Counted from the stretch's first letter, positions 1 to 10,551 are shown. The stretch is 64,000 nt of DNA from Chloroflexota bacterium (GCA_002721615.1 PBKW01000011.1:75211-139210); one strand, 5' to 3'. Translations and numbers: made by a program. The notes: a model not told the origin generated them from the letters alone.

Positions 1-1223
1 CCGCTTCCAACTTCACCCTGAAGTAGTCTTCCCATAGGTTTTTTGGAGTTCAAGTCATTCATTATTTCATTAATTGCTTTTAATTGATCTTTAGTCAATT
101 GAAATTCTAATCTCGAAAAGAAAGTATCTAAAGAATTATCATTTAAAGAAATTGAATTAGCATAAGAAGATATTTCCCTCTTAGATTTTCTTCTAAGAAC
201 ATTTAATTGATTCAAAAATAATTCATCAAAAGATAATCTTCTTCTAGCATTATGAAAACTATCTACATTTTTAGGCAAATGCATATCTTTTATAGCTGTT
301 TTTAATTCTACTAAATTAAACTTTTTTCTTATTTCTATTGGAAGAAATTCTTCAATTAGAGTAATTCCATTATCTAAAGATTTTGCTATTGCATTTCTAA
401 TGGTTCTCTGTGCCAAATCACTGTTAGATGGATAAACAGGTAATAAGTTTCCTGCATGAATTAAATTTTCTTTTTTAGGAAAACCTGAAGAGAGTAATTC
501 ATACTCTGGATTATCCATAGTAAGTTTTCTTCCAATACTTCCTATCTTTCCACTCAATACAATCCAGTTATTTATCTTAAATTGTTTAGCTAAATAAGGT
601 TGCCCAAACCAGGTAATTTGAATATTTCCAGTACCATCACTAACAATTGCTTTAGTAGATTTCAATTTAAAATTTCCATCTGCTTTTATAGAAATAAACT
701 GAGCAATTATGGTAGTTTCTTGATTGATAATTGAATTATTTATTTTGGAAACAGAAGAATAATCAATATGTTTTCTAGGAAAATACATTAATAAATCTTT
801 TAGAGTATTAATATACAATGTTTTTAGTTTCTTTCTACCAACTGAATGTAAAAATTTTAAATCTGAAAGAGGAGTATTTAAAGTAAGTTGACTTGAAATT
901 TGAATATTATTTAGAGTATTTTTTCTATTCAGGTTACCGTAATTCTTTTTATAAGAATTTGATATTAATTTTCTATCCCTAGAATATTTCTTTTCAACCT
1001 TATAAGCCCAATTTTTTCTCATTTCCGGAGACAATTTTAAATATGAAGAGTTATTAATGGGATGTAAGTTCAAACAATCCTTTAAAGACTTTTTATGAAT
1101 ATTTAAAAATTCATCTAACCCACCGGTCACTGCCTTATTAGAATAAGAATTAAGTTTTTCTAAATCAAGAATTCGAATCAATATACTAATTGATTTGTTA
1201 TTATGACCTGTAGAAGATCCCAT
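1..1223 (-). CDS. recG: ATP-dependent DNA helicase RecG (N-terminal part; runs off window edge)
   Basis: Reverse-strand reading MGSSTGHNNKSISILIRIL...LHSVGRKKLKTLYINTLKDLLMYFPRKHIDYS...FQLTKDQLKAINEIMNDLNSKKPMGRLLQGEVGSG; wedge/OB region followed by Walker A (LLQGEVGSG). Absent from the ORF track because it is cut by the edge. Confidence 0.9.
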   Translation of the reverse strand, partial: MGSSTGHNNKSISILIRILDLEKLNSYSNKAVTGGLDEFLNIHKKSLKDCLNLHPINNSSYLKLSPEMRKNWAYKVEKKYSRDRKLISNSYKKNYGNLNRKNTLNNIQISSQLTLNTPLSDLKFLHSVGRKKLKTLYINTLKDLLMYFPRKHIDYSSVSKINNSIINQETTIIAQFISIKADGNFKLKSTKAIVSDGTGNIQITWFGQPYLAKQFKINNWIVLSGKIGSIGRKLTMDNPEYELLSSGFPKKENLIHAGNLLPVYPSNSDLAQRTIRNAIAKSLDNGITLIEEFLPIEIRKKFNLVELKTAIKDMHLPKNVDSFHNARRRLSFDELFLNQLNVLRRKSKREISSYANSISLNDNSLDTFFSRLEFQLTKDQLKAINEIMNDLNSKKPMGRLLQGEVGS

Positions 1224-1255
1224 TAAAAAATAATTTTAAACGGAAATACTATAAT

Positions 1256-2134
1256 TTATTCTTCCTCTTCCTCTTCCTCTTCCTCATCAGATGGAGGTTC
1301 TCCGATAAACATAACTCCTACTGCTCCTGGTCCTAAATGAGCTCCTAATGCAGGTCCAAATTGTGATCTTAAAATTTCACCATCGTATTTATGATCTGCT
1401 AAAGAACTAGCTAGTGCTCTAGCATCAAATCCTTGAGTTGTATGTAAGACTGCCATGTTCTTTATATTCACATAACCTTCAGCAGCATCCCTAATCTGAG
1501 ATAATGCTCTTAGCATGGTTCTTGGTTTCGCCCAAGTTTCAACCATACCATCAACATTCGTTAAAATAGGCTTAACATTTAGCATTCCACCAAAAAGTGC
1601 AGTAGTACCACTGATTCTGCCACCTTTTTTCAGATATTCTAGAGTACTTACAGCAACGAATATCTTTCCTTTTTCTGATAATTCATTAGCATAATTAACA
1701 GCATCTACAGATTTCATCCCAGACTTTACTGAGTTAGCAACCTCTAATACAATCAATCCAGTTCCCATACTTACACTTAAAGTATCTACAACAGTAATAC
1801 TACATTTTGAATTTCCTACTTCTTTAGCAGCTTGCTCTGCGGCATTCACAGTTCCACTCAATTTAGATGATATATGAATAGAAATAATGGAATCATGTTT
1901 TTTAGCTAAATTAGTATAAATATCAATAAAATCTCCTACTGCTGGTTGAGATGTAGTAGGAAATTCTTTAGAACTTTGAAGCCTTTCATAAAAATCATCA
2001 GCAGACAAATCAACATTTTCTTTGAAAGACTCATCACCAAAATTCACTATAACAGGAACCTCAGTAATATTATTCTTTTTTAAAATATCCGCGGGTATAT
2101 CAGCGGCACTATCTGTTACTATTGCTATAGACAC
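1256..2134 (-). CDS. DegV family protein (FakB-like fatty-acid-binding protein) with poly-Glu C-terminal tail
   Basis: MSIAIVTDSAADIPADILKKNNITEVPV..., YLKKGGRISGTTALFGGMLNVKPIL, HLGPGAVGVMF are DegV family signatures; next to a DAK2/FakA-like gene. Confidence 0.9.
   Translation of the reverse strand: MSIAIVTDSAADIPADILKKNNITEVPVIVNFGDESFKENVDLSADDFYERLQSSKEFPTTSQPAVGDFIDIYTNLAKKHDSIISIHISSKLSGTVNAAEQAAKEVGNSKCSITVVDTLSVSMGTGLIVLEVANSVKSGMKSVDAVNYANELSEKGKIFVAVSTLEYLKKGGRISGTTALFGGMLNVKPILTNVDGMVETWAKPRTMLRALSQIRDAAEGYVNIKNMAVLHTTQGFDARALASSLADHKYDGEILRSQFGPALGAHLGPGAVGVMFIGEPPSDEEEEEEEEE
1259..1285 (-). repeat. Hexanucleotide (GAGGAA on coding strand) microsatellite encoding nine Glu residues
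   Basis: + strand ttcttcctcttcctcttcctcttcctc directly before the stop codon of the DegV gene. Confidence 0.9.
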
Positions 2135-2179
2135 TTCATTCTCCTTAAACCTTAAATTATCTTATTCTAGAATATCAAT

Positions 2180-3838
2180 TTATTCAATTCCGATAAAGTA
2201 TTCACTATCATATTGTCCTGTTTGAATTAAATCAAATTCCGATTCAGGAAATTCCAATTCTAATTGGTTCAACAATCCTGTCGCTTCATCCAAGATAATA
2301 TTATTTCCTGCATAAATAGAAACCAATTTTTGATTTATATCAATATTATTAATAATTTCTTTAAGAACATTATGTCTATCAGAATCATTAGCAATTAAAT
2401 TATTTTCAATAAATCCTACATAATCACCTTCTTGAATATTAAGTCCATTATATTCAAGGGTTTTTACAGCAACTTTTACTGAACAAGTTTTTATATCTTC
2501 TATTGCTCTATTCATTGATTTAATATTGACTTCATAACTTTTTCCTGAAGTAAATGCCAAAACAGAAGATATGCCTTCAATAAAATTTTTTGTAGGAATC
2601 TGTGAAGCTTTTTTTGAAGTTAGTAATATTGCCTGATTACAAATTTCTATAAGATCTTTATGATTAGGGAGTAAAATGACATTTTTACCTTTACTATTTT
2701 CTATTGAATTTAATATATCTTGAACACTAGGCGAAGAGTCTTCTAAAACCTCAATAAATTCAAGGTAATCAGGTGTTATTTCAAGAAATTTTTGACGTAA
2801 AGCTGATTCTCTTGCAAAAACAATTAAAGCAATTTCTACAACTTGAAAATCTTCATCTTGACTATGATTAAATTCTGAAGTTTGTAAATTCATGTTTTGA
2901 ATATCTTCATGAGAGATTTCCCCAAATTTTTGTGAATACTTTATAATTTCATCAGGATTTTCTACATGAATATGGATTTTTAATATTTCAGCATCACCAG
3001 TAATCACAAGTGATTTTCCTTTTTTATCTAAATCACCTTTAATTTGATCAACATTTAACAAAGAGCCTTGAATAACAAATGATGTACAAAAACCCCAAGA
3101 TTCATCCTCTACAGACTGTAAAAATTCTCTATTAATAGGTTTTTGGTTTATCACTTCAGGAATATACAAACTCTTATCAGAAGGAATAGAAAAAACAATG
3201 TTTCCTTCTTGATCTTTAGATAAACAATTTAACGAAGCTTCCAACATCAAAGACAACCCATATCCTCCAGCATCTACTACACCTGCTTTTTTCAATAGCT
3301 CCATTTGGTTAGGAGTATCATCAACTGCTTTCTTTGCTATATCATTAGCAACTTGCCATATATATATTAAATCATCAGAATTTTGTGAAAGATTTTTTTC
3401 ACTAGCTTGAGCAGATTTTTTTAACACCGTGAGTATAGTTCCCTCTTGAGGGTTAGGCATTGATTCATAAGAAAATTCTGTGGTTTTGATTAATGTATCT
3501 ACAAACTGTTTTGGACCCAAAAAATCATTTTCCTCTAATACAAAAGCTAAACCTTTAAATAATTGTGCTATTAATAACCCACTATTTCCTCTAGCCGATA
3601 ACAATCCCCATTTAGACAATAGTTTAGCTATAGAACTCAAATCTAAGTTCTTTGTATCATCTGATATATAGTCTCTAATACCTTTTATAGTGAAAAACAT
3701 ATTAGTACCAGTATCACCGTCTGGTACAGGAAAAACATTAAGGGCATTAATACTTTCCCTATGCTCTTCAAGAGTCTCACAAAAAACTTCTACAAGTTTT
3801 ATTAATTCTTCAGCCTCTAGTCCAATTTTATAATTCAT
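2180..3838 (-). CDS. fakA: DAK2 (DhaL) domain / fatty acid kinase FakA-like protein
   Basis: LNVFPVPDGDTGTNMFFTIKGI, LLSARGNSGLLIAQLFKGLA, GVVDAGGYGLSLMLEA motifs; DegV-like C-terminal half; synteny with recG and rpe. Confidence 0.88.
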   Translation of the reverse strand: MNYKIGLEAEELIKLVEVFCETLEEHRESINALNVFPVPDGDTGTNMFFTIKGIRDYISDDTKNLDLSSIAKLLSKWGLLSARGNSGLLIAQLFKGLAFVLEENDFLGPKQFVDTLIKTTEFSYESMPNPQEGTILTVLKKSAQASEKNLSQNSDDLIYIWQVANDIAKKAVDDTPNQMELLKKAGVVDAGGYGLSLMLEASLNCLSKDQEGNIVFSIPSDKSLYIPEVINQKPINREFLQSVEDESWGFCTSFVIQGSLLNVDQIKGDLDKKGKSLVITGDAEILKIHIHVENPDEIIKYSQKFGEISHEDIQNMNLQTSEFNHSQDEDFQVVEIALIVFARESALRQKFLEITPDYLEFIEVLEDSSPSVQDILNSIENSKGKNVILLPNHKDLIEICNQAILLTSKKASQIPTKNFIEGISSVLAFTSGKSYEVNIKSMNRAIEDIKTCSVKVAVKTLEYNGLNIQEGDYVGFIENNLIANDSDRHNVLKEIINNIDINQKLVSIYAGNNIILDEATGLLNQLELEFPESEFDLIQTGQYDSEYFIGIE

Positions 3839-3844
3839 ATTTTT

Positions 3845-4522
3845 TTATTTAGTGGATTCAATAATTTCAGAAACAGCTTCTGAAATACTTTTTTCATTAT
3901 TCCAAAATATTGAAGATCCAGATACTAAAAGATTAGCGCCTGCGTCTACAGCAAGTTTAGCAGTATCCTTTGAAATACCTCCATCAACTCCAATTTGAAA
4001 AAACTTCTCTAAATCCAAAAATTTTTTATTTTTTTCTACAAAATTTTTTATTTTTTCTATCACATGATATTCAAAAGATCTTCCGGATGCTCCTGGTATT
4101 ACAGTCATAAAAAGAATTCTATCTAGGTGCTTCATTAAAGACACCACTTTTTGCCAATCAGTTTCGGGATTTAATGCTATTGCAGCAGACATACCTGATT
4201 CTTTAATTTCTTTAATCACTTTTACAGGATCATCATCACTCTCAATATGAAATGTAATAACATTTGCACCAATTTTTGAAAAATCTTTAATATAAGATAA
4301 AGGTCTTTTAACCATTAAATGAATATCAACAGTACACTGAATTTTTTCTTTAATAGAATCAAAGATCACAGGTCCTGCAGATAAGTTAGGGACAAAATGC
4401 CCATCCATAACATCATAGTGAACTTCTTTACAATCAGTTTGCATCAACTCATCTAACTGTTCTCCCATTCTTAGGAAATCAGCAGAAATTATAGATGCAG
4501 AAAGAGTTAAGTTTCTACACAT
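3845..4522 (-). CDS. rpe: Ribulose-phosphate 3-epimerase
   Basis: LSASIISADFLRMGEQ, HYDVMDGHFVPNLSAGP, DIHLMVKRP, FQIGVDGGISKDTA, NLLVSGSSIF. Confidence 0.95.
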   Translation of the reverse strand: MCRNLTLSASIISADFLRMGEQLDELMQTDCKEVHYDVMDGHFVPNLSAGPVIFDSIKEKIQCTVDIHLMVKRPLSYIKDFSKIGANVITFHIESDDDPVKVIKEIKESGMSAAIALNPETDWQKVVSLMKHLDRILFMTVIPGASGRSFEYHVIEKIKNFVEKNKKFLDLEKFFQIGVDGGISKDTAKLAVDAGANLLVSGSSIFWNNEKSISEAVSEIIESTK

Positions 4523-4528
4523 ATAAAA

Positions 4529-5923
4529 TTAAAAATTTTTCTTTTTTTTCAATAAAATTTTTGCTTCTTTTAAAGCTTTAGAAACACTAGAAAATGAAGT
4601 CCCACCTATACTATCTCTGGAGTTAACCACATCTTCGATTGTTAAATCTAAAACATCTTTTTCAAACAATTTGCTAATCTTTTTTAAATCTTTCAGTTCT
4701 AAATCATTAAAAGATTTTTTTGTTGACATTATTGTTTTCAACTCAAGAGACACCTTAGCATATGCTTCTCTAAATGGCATTCCCTTCTTGACTAAATAAT
4801 CAGCCAAATCTGTAGCTATCATAAAACTATCATTAATAACTTCATTGATCCTAGAATCATCGAAAGTTAATGATTGAATTAAACCTATCATGATTTGAAG
4901 AGAATCTCTAAGAGTATCAAATGAATCAAATAATGGTTCTTTGTCTTCCTGTAAATCTCTATTATAAGATAATGGAAGTGCTTTAAGAGTAGTAGATATA
5001 GTCACCAAAGACCCTATAGTTCTTCCAGTTTTACCTCTCACTAATTCAGCAAAATCCGGATTTCTTTTTTGAGGCATCATACTGGATCCAGTTGTAAATT
5101 TTTCTCCAATAGTTAAAAATGAGAATTCAGAAGAAGACCATAATATCAATTCTTCAGACAATTTAGAAAGATGAATCATGCATGCCATAGAAGCATAAAC
5201 AAAATCAAGAACAAAATCTCTATCTGAAACAGCATCTAAACTGTTTTGACTGATTTTAGTAAATCCTAATTCATTAGCAAGAAACTGCCTATCAATTTGA
5301 AAAGAATTTCCTGATAAAGCACCACTACCTAAAGTCAAAACATCTGATGCATGATAAGCTCTTACAAATCTTTCGTAATCTCTTTCAAGCATATGAAAAT
5401 AAGCCAAAAAATGATGTCCTAAAGTTACTGGTTGAGCCCTTTGCAAATGAGTATACCCAGGAATAATTAAAGAAGAATTTGATTCAGAAATATCTAATAA
5501 TGAAGCTTGAAGCCTTACAATTAATTCTTTAATTTCTTCTATTGCATCTTTTACATACATTCTAGTATCTGTAGATATTTGTTCATTTCTCGATCTTCCA
5601 GTATGAAGTTTTCCTGATAATGGGCCTACAATTTCATTTAATCTAGATTCTATATTCATATGGAGATCTTCATATTCATCTTTCCAAACAAATTTCCCTG
5701 ATTCGATTTCCTCTTTGATAATATTCAAACTTTCAATTAATTTCTTTCTTTCTTTTTCATTTAAAATGCCTAATTTTTCTAAGATCAAAGAATGGGCTTG
5801 AGAGGATAAAATATCTTGTTTATATAATCTTTTGTCAAAATCCACTGACTTTGTAAAATCAGAATTGTCTACAGATCCTCTTATTATAGAGACTAAATCT
5901 TTATCTTTTTTATTCATTTTCAC
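4529..5923 (-). CDS. argH: Argininosuccinate lyase
   Basis: LHTGRSRNEQISTDTRMYVKD, GYTHLQRAQPVTLGHH, TTGSSMMPQKRNPDFAELVRGKTGR. Confidence 0.96.
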   Translation of the reverse strand: MKMNKKDKDLVSIIRGSVDNSDFTKSVDFDKRLYKQDILSSQAHSLILEKLGILNEKERKKLIESLNIIKEEIESGKFVWKDEYEDLHMNIESRLNEIVGPLSGKLHTGRSRNEQISTDTRMYVKDAIEEIKELIVRLQASLLDISESNSSLIIPGYTHLQRAQPVTLGHHFLAYFHMLERDYERFVRAYHASDVLTLGSGALSGNSFQIDRQFLANELGFTKISQNSLDAVSDRDFVLDFVYASMACMIHLSKLSEELILWSSSEFSFLTIGEKFTTGSSMMPQKRNPDFAELVRGKTGRTIGSLVTISTTLKALPLSYNRDLQEDKEPLFDSFDTLRDSLQIMIGLIQSLTFDDSRINEVINDSFMIATDLADYLVKKGMPFREAYAKVSLELKTIMSTKKSFNDLELKDLKKISKLFEKDVLDLTIEDVVNSRDSIGGTSFSSVSKALKEAKILLKKKKNF

Positions 5924-5927
5924 AAGA

Positions 5928-7145
5928 TTAACTATTATCAGGGGGTTGTTTATACCTTTGTAACTGACTAGGAAGACTAAATATATCTATAAAACCAGTA
6001 GCAGAGTGATGGTTGAATTTATCTTCCTCAGAATAAGTAGCTAAATCATAGTTATACAAAGAATATTGGGATTTTAAACCATTCACTAATGCATTACCTT
6101 TAAATAATCTTATTCTTACTTCTCCAGAAACATATTTCATCGAACTATTAACAAATGCATCAAGATTTTCCCTCAAACCTGAAAACCATTTTCCATCATA
6201 TACTAAATCAGCATATTGTTGACTAAGATAAGATTTAATTCTCAATTGCTCTTTAGTTAATATTGATTTTTCTAGTGCCCTCAAAGATATATTCAAAACA
6301 GTTGCACCTGGAGTTTCATATACTTCTCTAGATTTTATTCCGACCAATCTGTTTTCTATATGATCTATTCTTCCTATTCCATGTTCACCAGCAATTTCAT
6401 TTAGATTTCTTACCAAGTCAACAGGATTTAAAAATTCTCCATTCAATGAAACAGGATTTCCAGAATCAAATGAAATTATCAAATCCATTGGTTCTTCCGG
6501 TGCATCACTAGGGGATTTAGTAATTATATATGCATCATCAGGAGGAATAGTCCAAGGGTCTTCTAAATCTTCCCCTTCTATTGCAATTCCCCACAAATTG
6601 CGATCAATAGAATAAATCCTTTCACCCACTCCTGGTAATTGAATATTTAGTTTTTGAGCATATTTTTTTTCTTCATCTCTTGTCATTTTTCCTTCACGAG
6701 CAGGAGCTATAATTAATAATGGGTTTTCAAATGAAAGAGTTTTTATAGCCAAATCTAATCTCACTTGATCATTTCCTTTTCCAGTACATCCATGAGCTAC
6801 TGCTACTGCATTAAATTTTCTAGCAGTTTCAACTAATTTTTGAGCTATAAGGGGTCTACCTAAAGCCGTTGCTAATAAATATTGATTTTCATAAATTGCA
6901 CCAGCTTTTAATGAAGGAAAAACAAAATTATCTATAAATTCTTCACTTACATCTATTTGAATACAATCAATTGCACCAGCACTTTTAGCTCTATCTATCA
7001 AATCTTGTGATAAATCTCCGTTACCTAAATCTACAGTAAGTGTAATAACATCAAATCCATAATTTTTTTTAATCCAATCTATAGAAATTGTGGAATCTAG
7101 ACCACCACTATAGGCTAAAATAGCTATTTTTTTCGATTTACTCAT
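5928..7145 (-). CDS. argG: Argininosuccinate synthase
   Basis: IAILAYSGGLDSTISIDWI, VAHGCTGKGNDQVR, ESREVYETPGATVL-like motif (KSREVYETPGATVLN). Confidence 0.96.
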   Translation of the reverse strand: MSKSKKIAILAYSGGLDSTISIDWIKKNYGFDVITLTVDLGNGDLSQDLIDRAKSAGAIDCIQIDVSEEFIDNFVFPSLKAGAIYENQYLLATALGRPLIAQKLVETARKFNAVAVAHGCTGKGNDQVRLDLAIKTLSFENPLLIIAPAREGKMTRDEEKKYAQKLNIQLPGVGERIYSIDRNLWGIAIEGEDLEDPWTIPPDDAYIITKSPSDAPEEPMDLIISFDSGNPVSLNGEFLNPVDLVRNLNEIAGEHGIGRIDHIENRLVGIKSREVYETPGATVLNISLRALEKSILTKEQLRIKSYLSQQYADLVYDGKWFSGLRENLDAFVNSSMKYVSGEVRIRLFKGNALVNGLKSQYSLYNYDLATYSEEDKFNHHSATGFIDIFSLPSQLQRYKQPPDNS

Positions 7146-7159
7146 TTTCTATATTATTC

Positions 7160-8365
7160 CTAAATTTTTTCTTCTATTAAAGCTTCTTCTAATATTTTTA
7201 TTGCTTGATTCATTTCACCTTCCGTAACATTTAAAGGAGGAAAAAATCTAATAATATTAGGCCTTACAGCGTTTAACAATAATCCTTTAGAAAGACATCT
7301 CTCTATTACTGCTTGGGCTTTATTTTTTCTTAATTCAAGACCGAGTAATAATCCAAATCCTCTTACAGCCTCTATATCATGCCTGTCTTTAATAACCTCT
7401 AACATTGAATACAAATACTTCCCACTTCTTGCTGCTTCCGCAGGTAAATCTGTTTCTATAATATATTTGGCAGAAGCCCAACCAGCAGCTGTAGTTAATG
7501 CATTTCCCCCAAAAGTAGAACCATGATCACCTGGAGACAACACAGAAAACCTTTCTTTACACAAAAAAGCCCCTAGAGGCACTCCCGCGCCTAAAGCTTT
7601 TCCTAAAACCATAACATCTGGATCTAAACCAAATTTTTGATATCCAAATAATGTACCAAGTCTTCCCATCCCAGTTTGAACTTCATCTACCATAAATAAA
7701 ACATTATGTTCTTGACACCATTTTTGTACACTAAGTAAATATTTTTGATCTGGAACATTTATACCACCTTCTCCTTGTACTACTTCTAAGAGTACTGCAC
7801 ATGTTTTTTCACTAACCTTTTCTAAAAATTTATCAAAATCATTATATTCGACATTTATAAAGCCTGGCATTAGAGGTTCCCATTCTTCTTGATAATGTTT
7901 TTGGCCTGTAGCAGCCATCATTGCCATAGTTCTTCCATGAAAAGAATTATTAGCAGTAATTATCTCATATGCACCATCTAACATCTCTCTACCCCATTTT
8001 CTAGCTAACTTGCATGCGCCTTCATTAGCCTCTGCTCCACTATTAGCAAAAAACACTCTATCATAACAAGAATTATCAGCTAATAATTTCGCCAATCCAA
8101 GTTGTGGAATTGTGTAATAAAGGTTCGTCATTTGCATGATTTTTTTTGACTGTTCTTGAATAGCATTAGTTACTACAGGGTGAGAATGCCCCAAGTTTAA
8201 AACAGCCCAACCTGAAGTAAAATCTAGATATTTATTTGAATTCGAGTCCCACACAAGAGTCCCTTTACCCATTACCAAAACTACAGGCAACCTATTTACA
8301 ACTTGCATATAATATTGAGATTCTATGTTTTGCCAAGTTTTTAATTTATCTATATTTTGATTCAT
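7160..8365 (-). CDS. argD: Acetylornithine aminotransferase
   Basis: Class III aminotransferase motifs (FANSGAEANEGACKLARKW, HGRTMAMMAATGQ, VLGKALGAGVPLGAF). Start moved from 8398 to the ATG at 8365 (MNQNIDKL), which abuts the argB stop at 8367-8369. Confidence 0.93.
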   Translation of the reverse strand: MNQNIDKLKTWQNIESQYYMQVVNRLPVVLVMGKGTLVWDSNSNKYLDFTSGWAVLNLGHSHPVVTNAIQEQSKKIMQMTNLYYTIPQLGLAKLLADNSCYDRVFFANSGAEANEGACKLARKWGREMLDGAYEIITANNSFHGRTMAMMAATGQKHYQEEWEPLMPGFINVEYNDFDKFLEKVSEKTCAVLLEVVQGEGGINVPDQKYLLSVQKWCQEHNVLFMVDEVQTGMGRLGTLFGYQKFGLDPDVMVLGKALGAGVPLGAFLCKERFSVLSPGDHGSTFGGNALTTAAGWASAKYIIETDLPAEAARSGKYLYSMLEVIKDRHDIEAVRGFGLLLGLELRKNKAQAVIERCLSKGLLLNAVRPNIIRFFPPLNVTEGEMNQAIKILEEALIEEKI

Positions 8366-8366
8366 A

Positions 8367-9173
8367 TCAAATAATCCTTGTTCCAATTTTTTTATCAAAA
8401 ATACAATCTAATAATGCTTTATTTATCCTTCCATCTATTATATGAGTTGAAGAAACATTTGAAAGAGCATTAATACAAGCATGAACTTTTGGTATCATTC
8501 CTCCCTTCGCAATTCCAGATTTTATCATTTCTTTTGCTTGAGAAGTTGTCATGTGAGGTATAACTCTACCATAAAAATCTAATACTCCTTCAACATCTGT
8601 CTGAAAAACTAGCTTATCTGCATTCAAACTTTTAGCTAAAAATCCTGCTGCTGTATCAGCATTAACATTTAATATTCCATCTTCTTCTAAATTTAAAAAA
8701 TCTATATTGAATGCTATAGGAGATATAACTGGAATAGAAGATTTTAATATTTTTATCAAAGATTTGACATTACATTCAACTATTTCACCTACTAATCCCA
8801 ATTTTTTATCTTTTATTTTTCCTACAAATAATTTATCTGAAACACCTGAGAAACCTACAGCACTCGCCCCTAAAACATTTAATTCATTAACTATTTTTGT
8901 ATTTATTAATCCTGCAAGGACTCCAATCGCAACTTCCATAGTTTGAATATCTGTTCTTCTGAGACCATTAATAAATTCAGGTCTAATGCCTAACTTAGAT
9001 GCCCATTCAGAAATTTGTTTTCCTCCTCCATGTACAACAACTACATTAAAACCAAATCTTTTTAATTCTACTAAATCAGTTAAAGTGCTATCACCAATCC
9101 CTAAAGTACTACCTCCAATTTTTACAACTATCACACCTTTTTTCTGCTTTTCAATATTAGTCTTAGAAGTCAT
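8367..9173 (-). CDS. argB: Acetylglutamate kinase
   Basis: VVVVHGGGKQISEW, LNVNADTAAGFLAKSLNADKLVFQTDVEGV, GMIPKVHACINAL, HIIDGRI. Confidence 0.95.
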   Translation of the reverse strand: MTSKTNIEKQKKGVIVVKIGGSTLGIGDSTLTDLVELKRFGFNVVVVHGGGKQISEWASKLGIRPEFINGLRRTDIQTMEVAIGVLAGLINTKIVNELNVLGASAVGFSGVSDKLFVGKIKDKKLGLVGEIVECNVKSLIKILKSSIPVISPIAFNIDFLNLEEDGILNVNADTAAGFLAKSLNADKLVFQTDVEGVLDFYGRVIPHMTTSQAKEMIKSGIAKGGMIPKVHACINALSNVSSTHIIDGRINKALLDCIFDKKIGTRII

Positions 9174-9224
9174 CTCATTAAATAAAAATAGATCATATTA
9201 CTAATATAAAACACAATAAAAATA

Positions 9225-10421
9225 TTATGTTCTATAGGCTGAATTAAAAACAACATATTCTTCAGTTAAATCACTGCCCCATGCAGATCCATGACCATCT
9301 CCAATGCCAAGATCAACTAATATCTCTACTTCAGATTTTGTAAGAGCAGCTATGACAGATGTTGGATTAAAAGGTATAGCTTTTCCTTCTTCGACAATTT
9401 GAATATCATTGATAAATATTTTTATCTTTTCTTCTATAATGGTCGAATCAGAATTACCTATAGCCATCATAATCCTGCCCCAATTAGGATCTCTTCCATA
9501 AACAGCAGTTTTAACAAGGTTCGAAGAAACTATTTCTTTAGCTATATGTCTAGCTTCAATACTATTTTTAGACCCCTGCACTCTTGCAGTAATTAAATGT
9601 TGTGCACCTTCTGCATCCATAGCAATTTTTTTAGATAAATCCTCAGCCACCATTTCTAAACCTTTGATGAATTCATCATGTATTGAAGAGTTTTCATCAA
9701 TTTTTTGACCTGATTCTCCATTAGCTAATAAAATTACTGAATCATTAGTACTAGTATCACCATCAACATCAATTTGATTAAAAGTTTTATCAACAACATC
9801 TTTCAAAATTTTCTTCAAATATGATGATTCAGATTTTGCATCTGTGGTAATGAAAGCTAACATTGTAGCCATATTGGGATGAATCATTCCTGAACCTTTG
9901 GCAACACCCGAGATATGAATTTTTCCACCTTCATTCTCAATTTCAAGAGATATTTCTTTAGTAATTGTATCTGTAGTAATAATAGATTTTGAAAAATCAG
10001 ATCCACCTAAATCAGAAACATTAATTTTACTTAAATTCTCTCTTATTAAACCCATCGGCAATTCTACTCCGATTACACCTGTACTGCATAAAACGAAATC
10101 TAGGTCAGTATTTAAATGTTTTTTTGTAAGGTCTATTAATTCTCTTGCGTCACTCATACCCTGATCTCCTACACAACAATTAGCTGATCCACTATTTACT
10201 ACTACGCCTTGAATAATATCAGGTAGAGATTTACTTAATGTTACTGAAGGAGAAACAATTTTATTTTTAGTAAATACACCAGCCCAATTTGATGGAGAAG
10301 AAGAATAAATTATTCCCAAATCATATTTATCTTCTCCAGGGCTTTTAAGTCCAGCATAAACTGCTCCAGCTTTAAATCCTTTTGGACTTGTAATAGAGCC
10401 TTTTTTTATAATTTTTATCAT
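9225..10421 (-). CDS. argJ: Glutamate N-acetyltransferase / ornithine acetyltransferase
   Basis: GVVVNSGSANCCVGDQG, GVAKGSGMIHPNMATMLAFITTDA (autocleavage KGSGMI/HPNMATML region), YGRDPNWGRIMMAIGNS. Confidence 0.96.
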   Translation of the reverse strand: MIKIIKKGSITSPKGFKAGAVYAGLKSPGEDKYDLGIIYSSSPSNWAGVFTKNKIVSPSVTLSKSLPDIIQGVVVNSGSANCCVGDQGMSDARELIDLTKKHLNTDLDFVLCSTGVIGVELPMGLIRENLSKINVSDLGGSDFSKSIITTDTITKEISLEIENEGGKIHISGVAKGSGMIHPNMATMLAFITTDAKSESSYLKKILKDVVDKTFNQIDVDGDTSTNDSVILLANGESGQKIDENSSIHDEFIKGLEMVAEDLSKKIAMDAEGAQHLITARVQGSKNSIEARHIAKEIVSSNLVKTAVYGRDPNWGRIMMAIGNSDSTIIEEKIKIFINDIQIVEEGKAIPFNPTSVIAALTKSEVEILVDLGIGDGHGSAWGSDLTEEYVVFNSAYRT

Positions 10422-10507
10422 AATTTTACTATCCTTATTAATCCTAGTTTAGCAGAAATAAATATCTAGAATTTAACTTTTAATCATCAATATCACTTAT
10501 AGAGTAT

Positions 10508-10513
10508 TATAAT
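10508..10513 (+). promoter_or_regulatory. Candidate -10 element (TATAAT) for the glycan-locus epimerase
   Basis: Exact TATAAT about 40 nt upstream of the TTG start at 10552, in a divergent intergenic region; no convincing -35 seen. Confidence 0.3.
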
Positions 10514-10551
10514 GTAATCTATTTTAATATTTCATACTAATTGGAGGTAGT

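Noticed and set aside
1256-3838. FakA/DegV pair next to recG as a possible new system
   Set aside because: rpe/fakA/recG neighbourhood is a known conserved arrangement in many bacteria; ordinary housekeeping.
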